Positions 41,391 through 54,030 of a stretch of DNA of 64,000 nt are shown here, in pieces. Where the stretch lies: contig NC_081808.1 in the NCBI RefSeq assembly GCF_030704535.1, positions 18,970,501 through 19,034,500 on the forward strand, given 5' to 3'. The notes under the pieces are model-generated. The model had not been told where the DNA came from and did not search any database. It saw nothing but the letters and a program-made list of their open reading frames with translations. This DNA is from Vitis vinifera. Its lineage: Eukaryota; Streptophyta; Magnoliopsida; Vitales; Vitaceae. The first letter of the stretch is position 1. The number at the start of each line of letters is the position of its first letter. The translations under genes were made by a program, and so were the position numbers.

Positions 41391-44159
41391 ATGTCACCAT
41401 CTTACTGTATCAAGGAGAAGAAGCCCTGCGTCGGATGGGTTGACAAGTACTTTGGGGACTGTCTGTGCAGTCTCAGAGACGAGTTCTCCTTTGGGTTTGG
41501 TCTTATCAGTTTGGTTTGTTGGGGAGTTGCAGAAATCCCTCAGATAATCACCAACTTCCGCACAAAATCTAGCCATGGAGTCTCTCTTGCATTTCTGCTC
41601 ACTTGGATCGCCGGGTTTGTTCTCTTCTCCATTGAACCTCGCACTTAAAATACTCTCAAAAACTGAGCTGTTCCATAATAATACACAGATCTCCAACAAA
41701 ATAAACTCTTAATGTAAAGTTTTTTGTCCTTCAAATTATTAATGCAGCGACGTTTTCAATTTGGTTGGTTGCCTTCTCGAACCAGCAACAGTGAGTGTTC
41801 TTGTCTGGGATTCTTTATTCCTGTCTTAGCAGATAATGTTCTAGAACGGCAGTTCAATGACTGAGAGCCATAGAGGTCTGGTGGTCCAGAGAACAGCCCC
41901 AGATTGGGTGACTCTGTTAAGACCGCCATCTGTATTCTTCTTATCAAATGCTCCTGACCAGCTTAGCCACTAGTTTCTTCTTCCGCTCTTTTGTTTTCTT
42001 CTCATTTTGTCTGAATGCTATTTATCTTCTGAATGCAGCTGCCCACCCAGTATTACACAGCTCTGGTAATTTCACTTCTCTGGCCTTGGTTTAGATGGTT
42101 TCAATCGAAGCACAAAACGACCATTTCCTTTATTTATAATTTTTACATGACCATTTATTAAGCTCCTATATGTGCTACCTCGACAACTACACATATGGAT
42201 GCATTGATTAATTGAAATTGCATTATAATTTCTGTTCATAGCTATACACCACGAGTACTGTAGTACTAGTGTTGCAGAGCGTCTACTATGATGACATCTA
42301 TCCATGGTGGAAGTACGGACAGATCAACTCTAATCAAGTGGTACACTACTACTTATTTCATAATCTTGAGTTCGTTTTACTTTTAATCACTCTGCTACAA
42401 ACTATGATCTTGTACAGTACTATTCCAAACAAAAACCAAGAGAAAAAAAGATTGATTAAGGTTATTTTCTTAGGTTGAAGAAGAGAGAAAACCTCTGAAA
42501 CCTAAAGCTGGTGGGTCAGGGATTCCCATACCCAATACTCCAGTCAAAGCAGGATCCACTCTTCGGGATTATTACTATACGTGAGTCCAAATTCATTAAT
42601 CTCTGTTTTTATTATTATTTATACATTTCAACAAATTTTCTGTCCGAAATTTTGGCATTTGCAGGTCAGCGAGGTCACTGGCAGGAAGCACTACTCCACC
42701 ATTTCGATCTTATCTCAGGACGGCTCGAAGTGGTCCTTCGACTGTGGGGCTTGACAACGACTCATCATCTGATGATGACACAACCCACGTTGCATCCCAT
42801 AAGACTGTTAGCAAGCCTAAGCCAATCCCACGGTCGGTAAGTCTCCATCTTCAGTTTTGCTCACTATATATTCCACTTTATGCGTACAACCTCAGACCGT
42901 TGATCTTCTCTTGATACTGTTTCTGTTGCCCCGTGAATTAAAGTTAATCAATACAAACTACTTGGTTGTTTTCGGATCAGCAGAACTTTCTTTCCCTAAT
43001 ATGGGTTGAACCATATTTGAGACCCTACAAGTCAATGATCAGAAGGAAATCCTAAAAAGGAAAAGTAATGAAAAAAGAAAATTTGGTGTTATATCCAACT
43101 ACAAGAGAATCACACTAGTTGTTTAACCCTTATGTACTATTTATGATTGTTTTATGACATGACATTTATCGAATTAGTGGCGCTACCTTTATCATATCTT
43201 TTCAGGCAGGCTATGGGGCATATTTAGCTACGTCCGTCAATTTGCCTCGGCAAAGTAAAGCTATGATGGAAGTGTCTCTTGGATTTACAGGGAGAAAACT
43301 CTTACACGTATGATTACTACTGGGAAAAATTAAAAGCTACATTTGATATTAAATCTATTGCTTTGTGTTTTCAAAGAGCTCACGGTAGATGTAATTATAC
43401 ATAGCAGGAAAGTGGGATGGAGAACAGTGCCTTCGGGCAATGGTTAGGATGGTTGATGGCTGCTATATACATGGGCGGTCGACTCCCTCAGATATGGTTA
43501 AATGTAAGTGATGATTGGTTCTCAAAAGTCGATGCATAAATTTGCCTGTTCTCAGATGAATCATTTTCTATGATTTGTTTTGTTTCTGATAAAAGTCATT
43601 ACATTTGACAACCAGATTAAAAGGGGGAGTGTGGAGGTGAGATGCTCTTATAACATTCTAGTAATTCATTTTGTACTTCATGTTTGAGGCGACATTTAAT
43701 ATTGTAGTTGTTGAAATTATACAGGGCTTGAACCCTCTCATGTTCGTTTTTGCACTCATTGCCAATGTAACTTATGTGGCAAGGTACTCTCTCTCTCTCT
43801 TTCTCTCTCTGTGAAAAATTTCTTAACTCTCAACTTTATTTGAATTGATGGATGCAGTATTCTTGTAAGAACCACCGAATGGGAAAAAATTAAAGCTAAT
43901 ATGCCCTGGTTGCTGGATGCTGCAGTTTGTGTGATGCTTGACTTATTTGTATCCTTTACCAATCTTCTTCAGGAAAGCTCTTTTTTATCCAAATACTGTG
44001 CAGGTAACTCACATATGTTCATTGTTCGTTACACCTTAACCAAAATCATAACAGATTATATTGCAGTACATATATTATAAGTACCTCCGAAAGAAAATTT
44101 CAAGTGCTGGAGAAGACCTGGGAGATTATATTGCGGCAAATAAAGCAGTTGTGTCTTGA
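41391..44159 (+). CDS. PQ-loop vacuolar cationic amino-acid transporter (YPQ1/PQLC2-like)
   Basis: Twelve exons give a 381-residue protein: 41391-41614, 41748-41790, 42039-42065, 42242-42340, 42474-42580, 42665-42836, 43206-43307, 43408-43503, 43616-43636, 43725-43783, 43858-43948 and 44055-44159. All introns are GT-AG and phases fit. Two PQ motifs mark the family: P50-Q51 (AEIPQIITN) and P285-Q286 (GRLPQIWLN), each in a three-helix bundle, with a hydrophilic Ser/Thr-rich loop (about 132-224) between them, as in yeast Ypq1 and human PQLC2, which export lysine and arginine from vacuole or lysosome. The family is seven-helix; length matches Arabidopsis At4g36850 and At2g41050 (from memory). ATG 41,391 is chosen because the frame upstream has no earlier ATG and the protein aligns from here. 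The last intron is U12-type. Confidence 0.92.
43785..43812 (+). repeat. CT microsatellite in intron 10 of the PQ-loop gene
   Basis: CTCTCTCTCTCTTTCTCTCTCT directly after the 5' splice site of the intron at 43,784-43,857. It should be length-variable between individuals. Confidence 0.85.
43949..44054 (+). other. U12-type (minor spliceosome) intron
   Basis: The 5' splice site is GTATCCTTT (43,949-43,957), an exact match to the U12 consensus. CCTTAAC (44,034-44,040) matches the U12 branch site and lies about 15 bases before the AG at 44,053-44,054, the short spacing this class requires. Splicing here joins ...MLDLF to IILQYIYYKY, as expected for helix 7 of the family. A competing AG 12 bases downstream would delete IILQ in frame. 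Confidence 0.88.
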
Positions 44160-46957
44160 CTGCTTACTATATTTGATATTTGGGTCTTTGCTATTTACCC
44201 TGTCAATATCGTTTGTGTACTATCTGCTCTGTTTTTGGGGGAAAGCTTAGAGTTGCAATGAGTCTCCACTGCATTCACCTCATGAAAAGGTCCCTTTACA
44301 ATTAGGCAGTAGGTGGGCGTTGAGTGAATGACGGCAAGTTTATATGGTATTGATCTTTTCTTATTATTGTCAACTTCTAGTATGTATTTCTTAATGGAAT
44401 TGGTTATGAAAAATCAAGTAGAGACATAGAATGTCTGAAAAGTTGGTTGAAAGAGCTAGTGATATTATGCTTTGCTTGTAACTAATACCACGAGAATTAA
44501 TCATTATACCTTTCCAGACATGTCAGAAGACATCAGGCTTCGACCAAAACCCCAATTTAATTCAGTTTGGTCCCAATTATTGGCCTGGAAAGGGAATGGG
44601 TTGGCCGGACAACTGCCGCGTATCATGGACTGGGTTTCATGTAAAAGTCCATGGCACGAGCCCACCGCTGCCATCCTATTATTGGCCTGCAGGAGCGGTA
44701 CTCCTTTAATGATTAATTAATTTGCACTAATTATCCACTGTTGGAAGCAGGCATGAGAAAATTCTTGGTCAGGTTCCTTCATGTGGCATTGATTAGGTGA
44801 GAGATTCAAAAACAATTATCTAACAAAAAACATAATTAATATTCGATCTCGCATCATATTAAATGGTCACCATCATTTTCTATCGAGCAAAGTGAGTTGT
44901 CACACCTGCAAGTGGAAACTTAGTTCAATTTTAATGGAGATGAAGAAGAAATGCTTGTGATGTATGCTTTACAATGTGACACCATGCTCTGTTTTCCCTT
45001 TTAGTTGGAAGGTATTTATCAGGGGTTGCTATTCGTCACTTTCGCTTAATTTTATAGCAACCAAATTCAGAAACATAAATAGGATCGATTTGGTATGCGC
45101 TCGTGGCCTTTTTCGCCATTATTACCCGAAAGGTGCAAAGTTTTCTTCATTGGTTTTTTTGGTGATAAAAGATTTTTTGTAAGTTAGATGAATATGCTTG
45201 GGCAGATGCTTACTGTTTCACAAGAAAATGCTGCAGACTTTTGTTGACATGAAAATGAAGCTTGTATAAACCAGAGGGAGTGACTTCAATTTCCACACCC
45301 CCTGCCATATGTTTTGTCACCTACCGCTTAATTTTGTTCAACGCCACCATGTGCTCATTTTCCGCCATCATTTTGTACTTAATCTGGAAGCTTTGGTCCG
45401 CCATTTATTACTCTATCTAAGAAGTTTCTCTTCCGCATGATCCCTGTTCATAGTCCCCATGTTAGAAATGAATAAGCAAGGTAAAGAATTATAAGCTAAA
45501 GGAGAAAAATATGTTGCTTAGTGGCAAGCAGTATAGGCTTATTGATCCAAACAGATATGGTCTTATTTCTAATCAATTGTTTTTCCTAAGTCCAAACAAG
45601 GGCCACGTTTTCCCACTGCAGACTTCATCAACAGGAATGGAAGTCATACGAAGTTAAATCGGAGAATCTGTTTTTTTTTTTTTCTTATTTATGGGACATT
45701 TTGATCGTCCAAAGTTGATGAATTAAGCTATTTTGAAGTTATTAGAATCATCGGAGGGTTTTTTCTTTCTTGTGGTGTTGAAGAGTTCCTTAGTAAAAAA
45801 CAAAATAGGGTGAGACCATTTAAGGATCTTAGATTCGGATTCTTTACCATGCAATTCTTATCTTCGAGAAGACATGATGATTTTTCACCTGCAACTTTTT
45901 GCTTTTTCCTCCCCATACACGCGTGGGAAGAGTAGAGGTTACAGCCTCCAGCTTTGCCTTAACTAGAATAAACAACATGCCATTAACTTTATTGAGAATT
46001 CTTTTTGCCTTTCAACTCCGCGTCTTGCGTTTGAATGAGACCCATTTGAGAGAGAACTCCAATAGAAGCTCAGATATTAAAGATAGACATGAAAAAGTGC
46101 TCCTCCAAAGATCTCTCACTGATTTACCATGTTCGTATATTTTCAGAGAATACTTCGTCACCAGGACTTTTTAGTCACCAACCAGAGGAAATGAACCATA
46201 ATTATTGCACGCAATGCAACCTTTAATTATGGAATGAGTGGCTTTATCGCCATGATGATTTAAAGGTTCACCATTTGGTCAAAATCTCAAAGTAATGTCC
46301 GACTTTGCGAGGACAACAGAACCAAATCATTTTGTATTAAACTTCAAGAGGGTAGATACAAATGTTAGAGGTCAAGGCGGTATCAAATTGAGTCGGTGGA
46401 GTACAAATTGTTGTTGAACTGGAAATTTCATTTCAACCATTTCCTTTCATATTTAGAAAGCTATCAAAACCCAAAACAAATTCATATGTGACCAAAATAT
46501 TTAAGATGGTTGCCGAGTCACAAATTTATGGTTGAAATAGAAAATTTTTTTCAAACAAAATATGGTTGTTGAGTTGCAATTTTATGGTCGATTTAGAATC
46601 TAGTTTGAATTGGAATTCATCCAAATTTAATTGCCAGACCAAGTACGCATGGATACAGTAGGAGCAGGGAAAAATGAAGACATATGAACAAACTTTTTAA
46701 CTCTTTTTTCTTTAGTATTTAGTATTTACTGGTGTCGGTACAGAGACAAAAGTAGAAGCATGGTAAGAGGTTCGTCAATGGCCGTATATCTACAAACAGC
46801 ATCTCTGGTGGAAGGGAAACAGAAGACACACAGGCAGAGAGAAGCATCTGTAACATTAGATCTCCGCTACCTGGATTGTGTTCCGATAACATCTAAAATA
46901 ATGAAATCTAATAAAGAAAAATATATATCTGGTGATAACTATAACACTTCCTCGGAT
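44160..46957. other. Intergenic between the PQ-loop and GATL genes
   Basis: It contains the 3' flanks of two convergent genes. Short frames (44,472, 44,964, 45,899) have no recognisable domain. No repeat family is obvious. The final ~150 bp (46,800-46,957) is the 3'UTR side of the GATL gene. Confidence 0.5.
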
Positions 46958-48013
46958 TTAATTGTCGAGTGCGAATGGTGTTTTCAAGAGATCGTAAGGA
47001 GCCCACAACGCATCCAATGGGCACGGCCTGTTTGCGTCTAATCGAGCCCATGGCTTCCCCTTCCCGCTCCAATGTAGAAGGCTCACAGGGCCCGGGTGTA
47101 GATCCCGGCATAGGCCCCGGAAATTGTCTCCGCCGAGACCATGTTGGTTCCATTTGTGATCCACCGGAGCTATATTCCCTGCGAAAACCAGTAAAAATGG
47201 GGGTAAGGAACCCAATTCGTAGATCCGCATTCGTTTTTGGAGCTCCATCCATTCCACGATCTTGGTGGTGTAGTCTCCGGCTCTCCACCGTTGGAGGTCG
47301 ATGACCATGACGCCGGTGTTGAAGTAACAGGCATTGCGACCCGCGAACGTTAGAGACAGAGATGGGTTCGACCAAAACGTGGGCGTAAAATAAGAGGTAA
47401 AGTTAGCATTACAGTACTCCGGCGCCGCTAAGACCGAGTGGTCACCGAGTGGGGTAGCTACCAGTTTCGCAATGTCGTCGACTAGGACCAAGTCTGAGTC
47501 CAGGTACACCACTCGACGAACACACGTAGGGAGGAGATCGGCGAGGTAGTTGCGAGCGTAGTTGAGCGGGCAGTCGAGAGCAGCGCGAATTGAAGTGGAG
47601 ATGAGGCCTGAGACAGCCGAGTCATCGAAGCGGTAGACTCGGAAGCGCAGATAAGGGAAGGAGTTGGCAATGGTGCGACGGAGGTGGTGGGCATCAGCGG
47701 AGGCGGAGGCGACGAAGTGGAAGTTTACGTTTTCAGGGCAGGTGGCGTGTTGGAGAACGGAGAGAATGGCAGCCATGGAGCCACGGATGTAGGCGGCGTC
47801 GAGGGTCATTGCCACATGGACTGCATCATCGGAACATATGCTGGTTTCATGACTGTAACCTTCAGCGTCGTCGTAGTTGATGGACGGGCAGTCAGGGGAG
47901 TTGTAGAACTGCGGGGCTTCTCTGAATTGGTAAGCCGTAGCATGAATGGCCAAAAAGTAGATGATCCCACAAAGGAAGAGGAAGAGGCGGAGAAGAGGTG
48001 CAGTTGCAGGCAT
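46958..48013 (-). CDS. GATL: Galacturonosyltransferase-like protein (GT8, GATL1/GATL2 type)
   Basis: A single-exon gene of 351 residues, the usual GATL length. Residues 1-27 form a signal peptide or anchor ([19 protein letters not shown]), then the GT8 domain: [14 protein letters not shown] (66-79), [15 protein letters not shown] (148-162), the metal and sugar-nucleotide site D172-x-D174 in [20 protein letters not shown] (232-240), [20 protein letters not shown] and the terminal HWSGKGKPW (314-322), which binds UDP. All diagnostic residues are present and the frame is unbroken. GATLs act in the Golgi in pectin and xylan synthesis; PARVUS/GATL1 is needed for the xylan reducing-end sequence. 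The C-terminal ALD(N/S) end and linkage to a CML41-like gene suggest GATL2 or GATL1; which one needs a tree. A GA-rich stretch (48,168-48,181) lies in the 5' leader. Confidence 0.95.
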   Translation of the reverse strand: MPATAPLLRLFLFLCGIIYFLAIHATAYQFREAPQFYNSPDCPSINYDDAEGYSHETSICSDDAVHVAMTLDAAYIRGSMAAILSVLQHATCPENVNFHFVASASADAHHLRRTIANSFPYLRFRVYRFDDSAVSGLISTSIRAALDCPLNYARNYLADLLPTCVRRVVYLDSDLVLVDDIAKLVATPLGDHSVLAAPEYCNANFTSYFTPTFWSNPSLSLTFAGRNACYFNTGVMVIDLQRWRAGDYTTKIVEWMELQKRMRIYELGSLPPFLLVFAGNIAPVDHKWNQHGLGGDNFRGLCRDLHPGPVSLLHWSGKGKPWARLDANRPCPLDALWAPYDLLKTPFALDN

Positions 48014-51000
48014 GGTCTGGAGAATCTGAAGAAGTCTATTGGGTTCTCTGGCCTTTTAAGAGAAGGAGAGGGCGGCGCTGCACTTCCGAGTTCTGCTTGG
48101 CTTTGAACCCACGTTCTTTGAAAGGGGCTGCTGAAAAGCCAATCTTGGGCTTCACATTTGATTAAAATCTCTCTCTCTCTCATATTCTCATGCTCATTCC
48201 CTTTGTAAATCTTAAGCTGTAATTCCTTTGACCATTAAACTATTACAGCTATGCAAAATGCAAGTGGTATTTCAGATCTTCCTTCAAAATTCTCAATCCA
48301 AAGCCAAATTATAGGTTGTTTATCCATATATGGGTAGGTTGCCTTATCAGATGGGACCAATGTGCCCCACTTTTTGTTACTATATTAGCATTCCGCATAG
48401 TAATGCAAAACTCAAGAAAATTTAGAATTTATTTGAAAAATTAGAAAACCCACTATGATTTTGTTTGGAAAAACTTCAATCCATGCCTGATGTCCAAGGA
48501 AAGAGCCCATGAGGGGCCTCCTACTCCTCAACAGAACCCATGGATTAATTAAATGGCATTTAATTAAATGTTCCATCAAACCAATTTATGAGTTGATCAC
48601 TCTTCTCCTTGGGTTCTCTAGTTGAGCCATCCACGTCTAAGAAGCCTCAGACACTACGTCTTAACTTCTAACCAACAATTTTATAACAGTGAGCAAAGTA
48701 AAATAGACATGTTGTACAGGGCACGAAACTCATCTTGACGAGCATAAAATTGCAAATGTGCATGATAACCCCATACCCTGTTTTTCTCCCAAAAACTACT
48801 TGAAAGTGGGAGCAATTTCAGGACTTGCAAGCAACAACAGAGGCCTGAAATCCCCATCGATCCCCTCTATCTCTGGTGCTGATAATTTTATTTTATTTTT
48901 ATCTTAGCTCCGGATGATCCGTGTGACATTAAATGCAAAGGCCTAATAGAACTAAGCTTTCATGACAGGCGCTTTGAGAAATTAAATTACCCAAATTTTG
49001 TCCAGAATCTCCGCCACCCTAGCGGATCAGTCATCCATCCGCACTTAATTAGCGGGACGAAAAACAAAGAGAAGGCTGCCACGTTGCTTATGAGCCAGGA
49101 CCCAGATGTGTCGCCCGAACCAAGCAACCCACATTGAAGAAAAAAAAAGTAGGTGGCCCGGTGAATGGAAATAGACAGCGAAACTAGAGACTAGTAGAAA
49201 GTGCACTCTTATAGCGACATATTTTCTTTTCCTTCCATGTGACCTAACACTTTAATTCATCACCAAGCTAAAAGGAGGAAATATACTGGCTATTTTTCAT
49301 ATGAAAATTGCCACCCACGTCCATAATTTCTTCCTTCAACTCCACTCCCGTACACTTGGCCGATTAGTCTTGAAGTCACTGTAATATTTGATCAAATATT
49401 ATAGATTTTTTGAACACTAAAATTGAGTCTCAGGCTCTCAGCTGAGTCCACCAATTTAATAGCTAAAATACAACCTCAACCGCATCATTTAAGGGGCATG
49501 TGCAGGTCACATGGTTTTAGCTTCGTAAGCCTTAACAGAAGCCATGGAGAGGAGAGGCCCTCCATTATTAAGTACTCAAACAATCATTTTTAAATGAACA
49601 TTACCATGTGCCACACATGACAAACTCACAAAGCAATCTTCCCAGAAAATTTAAATCCGTCCATCATGCATCATCATCACACTGCTGTTTGAAAAGGAAA
49701 CGCGGTAAAGAAAAAGAAAGGATATTTTGTGTTTTTTTTTTCCCCCATTTTCACTGGGAAGAATCCCAATCCCCATTACACATTGACGACAGGGCATGCC
49801 ACCGACACATGGGGTTGGGTCAACGACTCAATAGCCGCCAAACAGTCAACCAGGCGTGCTGATGCCTGGTTTCAAGTATTATAAGGATTCAATTTTTCAA
49901 CCATGCATGTCCGTATTCGGAAAAGTTACAGGAGTACACGCATAGTTGCACGACATGCAAACGCGTCCTTTTAGTCAAAATACTCTAAAATATGGGGGGA
50001 AAGAAAATGCAAACCTAAAGAGCTTAGAAGTTACATAGCCCTTGCCAGGGAATGTGCCAGCCTAGGAGGATTTGAATTTGAATTTTTTATTTTTTTATTT
50101 TATTGAAGTTGCAAAGTCCTTACTTGCCCTTTGTTTTTCCTTTTCTGGAAGTATGTGAAAATTTAAAAGCATATGAAAAAGTTGTACAAATTTTTGGAAG
50201 CTTATGACTAAATTATAAGAGGTGAAGATAAGGGGAAGATATTTTAGCTCTTATGAATTTTAAGTCATTTTATTTGATTGTTCTCTTCGTGCTCCTAATC
50301 CATACTTACATATGATATAAATGACTACTTTGAAGCCTTTGTAAGGATTTATCCAAGTACTCCTGCATGGCTTGATGGTCGTCTCGTACTCGTCTGCCTC
50401 ATAAGATGTAATGACATGGAAACTGTCTTATATTACGATAAATAGTCCGTACCAGTTGAAGATTAGGACGAGTATTTCCTTCACTAGTACTAGTGTACTA
50501 GAAGTTGGTCGTCTCAGTCTCAGACTCTCACTTATTAAAGGCATTCAAAGAAGTGGAACGATGCCTGCGTAGAAGTATTGGAATACGAGTCAAAAGAACG
50601 GAAAAATGAGAGCTCTGGCACAGCCACACTGGAAGCATCTTAATGTGCCCCCCTGTTTTAGACCTTTTACGCGCTTTTGTTAGGTGGTTTGCATGGAACT
50701 GGGGCCACTTCTGCCAATATTCATTATTAGTTCATACTCCCTACCCTTGGATATGAACCATCAAGTTGAACCCGTCAACTTATGGCAGCCGGCTTTACAG
50801 GCCTCTCATTTCATGGTTCTGAAAGCACGGGGAAATTTCATATTTGGTGATCATTCAGACAAGACAATACGAAATACAAGCATTTCCGATTTTGTCCTCC
50901 CCTCAATGTTAACCCCATGGAATGTTCAAATGTAATGCAGCTTAAACTTTGATCTTATGATTTTGTTGTCAAGCCACACGAACCCCGGCATACTTATGTG

Positions 51001-51640
51001 CTGGGTTAAGCCTCAACATGCAAACAAGCTCTTCAAAAAATTAAGTGCTGGATCCGTACCCTAATGCTGTTCCATTCTCTGTCTACCTAAACTCTGTTAG
51101 ACATCCTTTAATTTATTTTTATTTTTAATGTGAAACTTATAATAACTAACCCTTAATATTTAGTACCGTGTACTTGCCTTCCATCTAGGGGTGCTAATAG
51201 TTAATGCCTCACCAAGAACCAAAGGGTGGATGATATGACTGGGGTTTGGTAGATCAAAACATTTAAGTTTCAAGAAAGTATTGAATGAAGAAAAAAAAAA
51301 AAAAAAAACGTATATTAAAAAAATATTTGATTTATAATAAATATATATATAAAAGCAAATCAAGTATAATTAAAATTAGTTACAATCCACATAATTTTAA
51401 ATTATTTAATCTTCATATGAAAAGTTAAAATAAATGAAATAAATTTTTAAAAACCAAAAATAATAATTTATTAATTTTAAATTTACTTTTTTTTTTCTCT
51501 TTCTAATTTTTTTAAACACTTTCAAAGAATCAAACATAGGGGTAAATTAGAGAAATAGGAATACAATTTAGTATTTTAATTCATTTAATAATCAAGTTTG
51601 GCCACAATTTTACATACATGGAAGCCTATCCTTGATTGGA
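48014..51640. other. Intergenic, 3.6 kb
   Basis: The first few hundred bases are the promoter and leader of the GATL gene. The rest has moderate AT content and no supported gene; frames at 49,608 and 50,684 lack domains. A TGAATTT/AAATTCA-type palindrome and A20-like runs (about 51,290-51,308) occur but nothing else stands out. Confidence 0.5.
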
Positions 51641-52855
51641 TGATGGTCGATTTACAAATTTTCAAATTTGTGCATCCAAATGGCAAGAACAATATATCAT
51701 AAGCAAATAAAGCATAATAATATAGTTAGAAACAAGATGAGAGAGATGCTAACTCAAGTTTTATAGTGGGTCGGCCCAAACTCGGTCTAAATCAACCTTC
51801 CTCAAGCTCTAATCAAGTTAAGGTTCTACTATCATTAAGACTTCAATCCAAGCCTTCAACTTAAAACAATTAGATTATGGTTTTAATTCATCATTTACAA
51901 TCCTTATCAAGTAACTAATCTCACTTGAATATCACTCTTAGTTCTTTGTTTGAAGCAATTAAAACAAATACAATCATAGAAAACAACATAAACTCTCAAA
52001 ATACAATAGAACCTAGGATTAGATTCAAGCTACACTAATGGATTTGCAAGTTGTTTGGATTGAATGCACTCAACAAAGATTAATGAGAATTTTTTTGTTG
52101 ATAGGCCATTGAATACTCAAGTTCTCTCTCTATATATATATTTTTTTAAATTCATATTTATATATAAGGAACTTGAAATCCCTATTTGAGACAATTAATG
52201 CTTGACCAATTCACTAATTAATTAAATCAGTGCACTAGCCATTAGACATTTAATGCCTTGATAGGTAATTGTTAGAGGTTCAAAGGCTCAATTAGTTTAA
52301 CAACTAGTTCAACTGATCCTCCTCGAAGAGTCAAGACTCTACCTCAACCAATTACAACCAATTAAAATGACATTCCTGCAAAATGAGAACTTTCCTTATC
52401 TACCAATCAACTAGTTCCCCTGCAGCTTGACCTATTTGACCATTTTGCAAATTTTAAGGTTGAAACAAAAGCCTAGGAACCATGAGAAGGCTTCTAAAAC
52501 CTCCTATAAATCGTCTAAACATATTTTTGAAAAGGTTTAACCTAGGTTTTGAGTAAAATATGATTTTATCCATTTTTGAGGAGATAAACTCAATCTAAGG
52601 TATGTTATGGATGTTTAAATAGGTCAAGTGAATGAAATTTTTTAGTTAAACCTAATGCACCATAAAACAAACCTTACACAAGGTTCCTAAGGTCTTCTAG
52701 GTGTTCAAGTCTTCATCAATCCAAGATTATCCATTGCTTGGTGCTTAACCTTGGCTTAATTCCTTATAATCCTGAAATGATAACCTTGATAAATCATTTA
52801 TACTGTTAACCTTCATATATTATTATCAAAACTCAATTAATAAAACCTTGGCCTA
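51641..52855 (+). repeat. Dispersed repeat family, copy B (5' truncated)
   Basis: Starts with GATGGTCGATTTACAAATTT, matching copy A from about 33,238, and keeps the same blocks: ACTCAAGTTTTATAGTGGGT then CGGCC, CTTCAATCCAAGCCTTCAA, a CAACTGATCCTCCTCGA-like central part, and an end with ATTATCAAAACTCAATTAA then TAAAACCTTGG. The GGGGGGGTGAATAGGG start of copy A is missing. Same strand as copy A. Confidence 0.6.
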
Positions 52856-53914
52856 TAAGAAAAAAAAATTTGCGAACAACTTATTTTTAAAACATATTCT
52901 AAAAAAATGATTTTGTACCAAAAGTTTGTCAAACATGTCTTTGGAGTTAAAATATATATATATATATATATATATATTTTAAGATTGTAATTTAATAATA
53001 TAAAGGCCATAATCTTTTTATTTATTTTGAATTGAGACAAACTTGCATATGAATCCCTAATACCACAACTGAAATACGAGCTTGTATGATAAATCATGAG
53101 CATATAGTCAAATGCTTGCTAGACCCAAACCGTAGTTAGAGAAAAGTTAAAACTTATTTTTTAAATTTTAAATTCAAATGAATTATATATTTGAATTTTG
53201 AGAATTTTTCTAAGAAAGGAGGAAGAAATCTTGATAGGATCCCACAAGCATATAATATTCCAACACTCTTCATATTTGTCTCAACTCTCAAGTCAAGTGT
53301 CTTCTTAAATTCTAATAAAATTATTAACCCAAAAAAGTCAAACTCAAGCCTAATTGATCCTTTGCGTGTATAAATTTCTAGCACACTTGATGTGACTCTT
53401 TTACCTCCCATCTCCTTCATCCAAAGTCAAGTTAATGGCTTCAAGGCAGAACCAAATTACATGCATGCATCAAGAGTCTATTAAGACCGTTGTCACTTCA
53501 TCATTACAAAATACTTCCACCCATCACCTATGAGGTTATAAAAAAATAGTTTTACTTTTATAAAAGAAAAGATTTTTTTTTTTTATAGAAGAATATAAAG
53601 TCTAATAAAATTGAAAAGTAAAAACCGACAAAGAAATGATATTTTAAACTTTTTTTTTTATTTTTTTATTTTGACTTCTTTTCACATCAAATTCAATTAT
53701 TAATTTTGTTATGTTAATTATAAATTCAATTTTTATGTGTTTAATTCAAACATGTGAGTATACAGGACTAACAAAATCAAATAAATTCATTTTAATTAAT
53801 AAAACTTAAACCAAACTAATCAATTTAGCATTAATTTGATTTGGTCCATCCATTTGGGTTTAAATTAAAATCATATATTTTCTAAAAAAATAAGCTACTT
53901 TTATGGTAAATAAA
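52856..53914. other. Intergenic, AT-rich
   Basis: Contains the TA microsatellite and T/A homopolymer runs; no gene is seen. Confidence 0.5.
52952..52977. repeat. AT dinucleotide microsatellite (13 units)
   Basis: An uninterrupted alternating AT run, likely polymorphic in length. Confidence 0.95.
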
Positions 53915-54030
53915 TTAGAGTGTGTTTAATAGTATTTATAAAAAATATTTTAAATTTTTCTAATACTTAAAAAATTTTATCTTAGAAGAGTTAAAAACAC
54001 TTTCTATAATCACTATTAGATAGACCCTAA
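53915..54030. mobile_element. Small MITE, ~116 bp
   Basis: The left end TTAGAGTGTGTTTAATAGT and the complemented right end TTAGGGTCTATCTAATAGT are similar inverted repeats that continue inward into ATTTATAAAAAAT/ATTATAGAAAGTG. This is the same family as the cluster at 38,766-39,145. The target duplication is not clear. Confidence 0.6.

Noticed and set aside
43949..44012. An extra exon ending at GTGCAG/GTAAC after DLF in the PQ-loop gene
   Set aside because: It breaks the reading frame and removes helix 7, whereas the U12 splice fits exactly.
46969..48183. Open frames opposite the GATL gene, up to 140 codons on plus
   Set aside because: Antisense shadows of an unbroken, well recognised GT8 gene.
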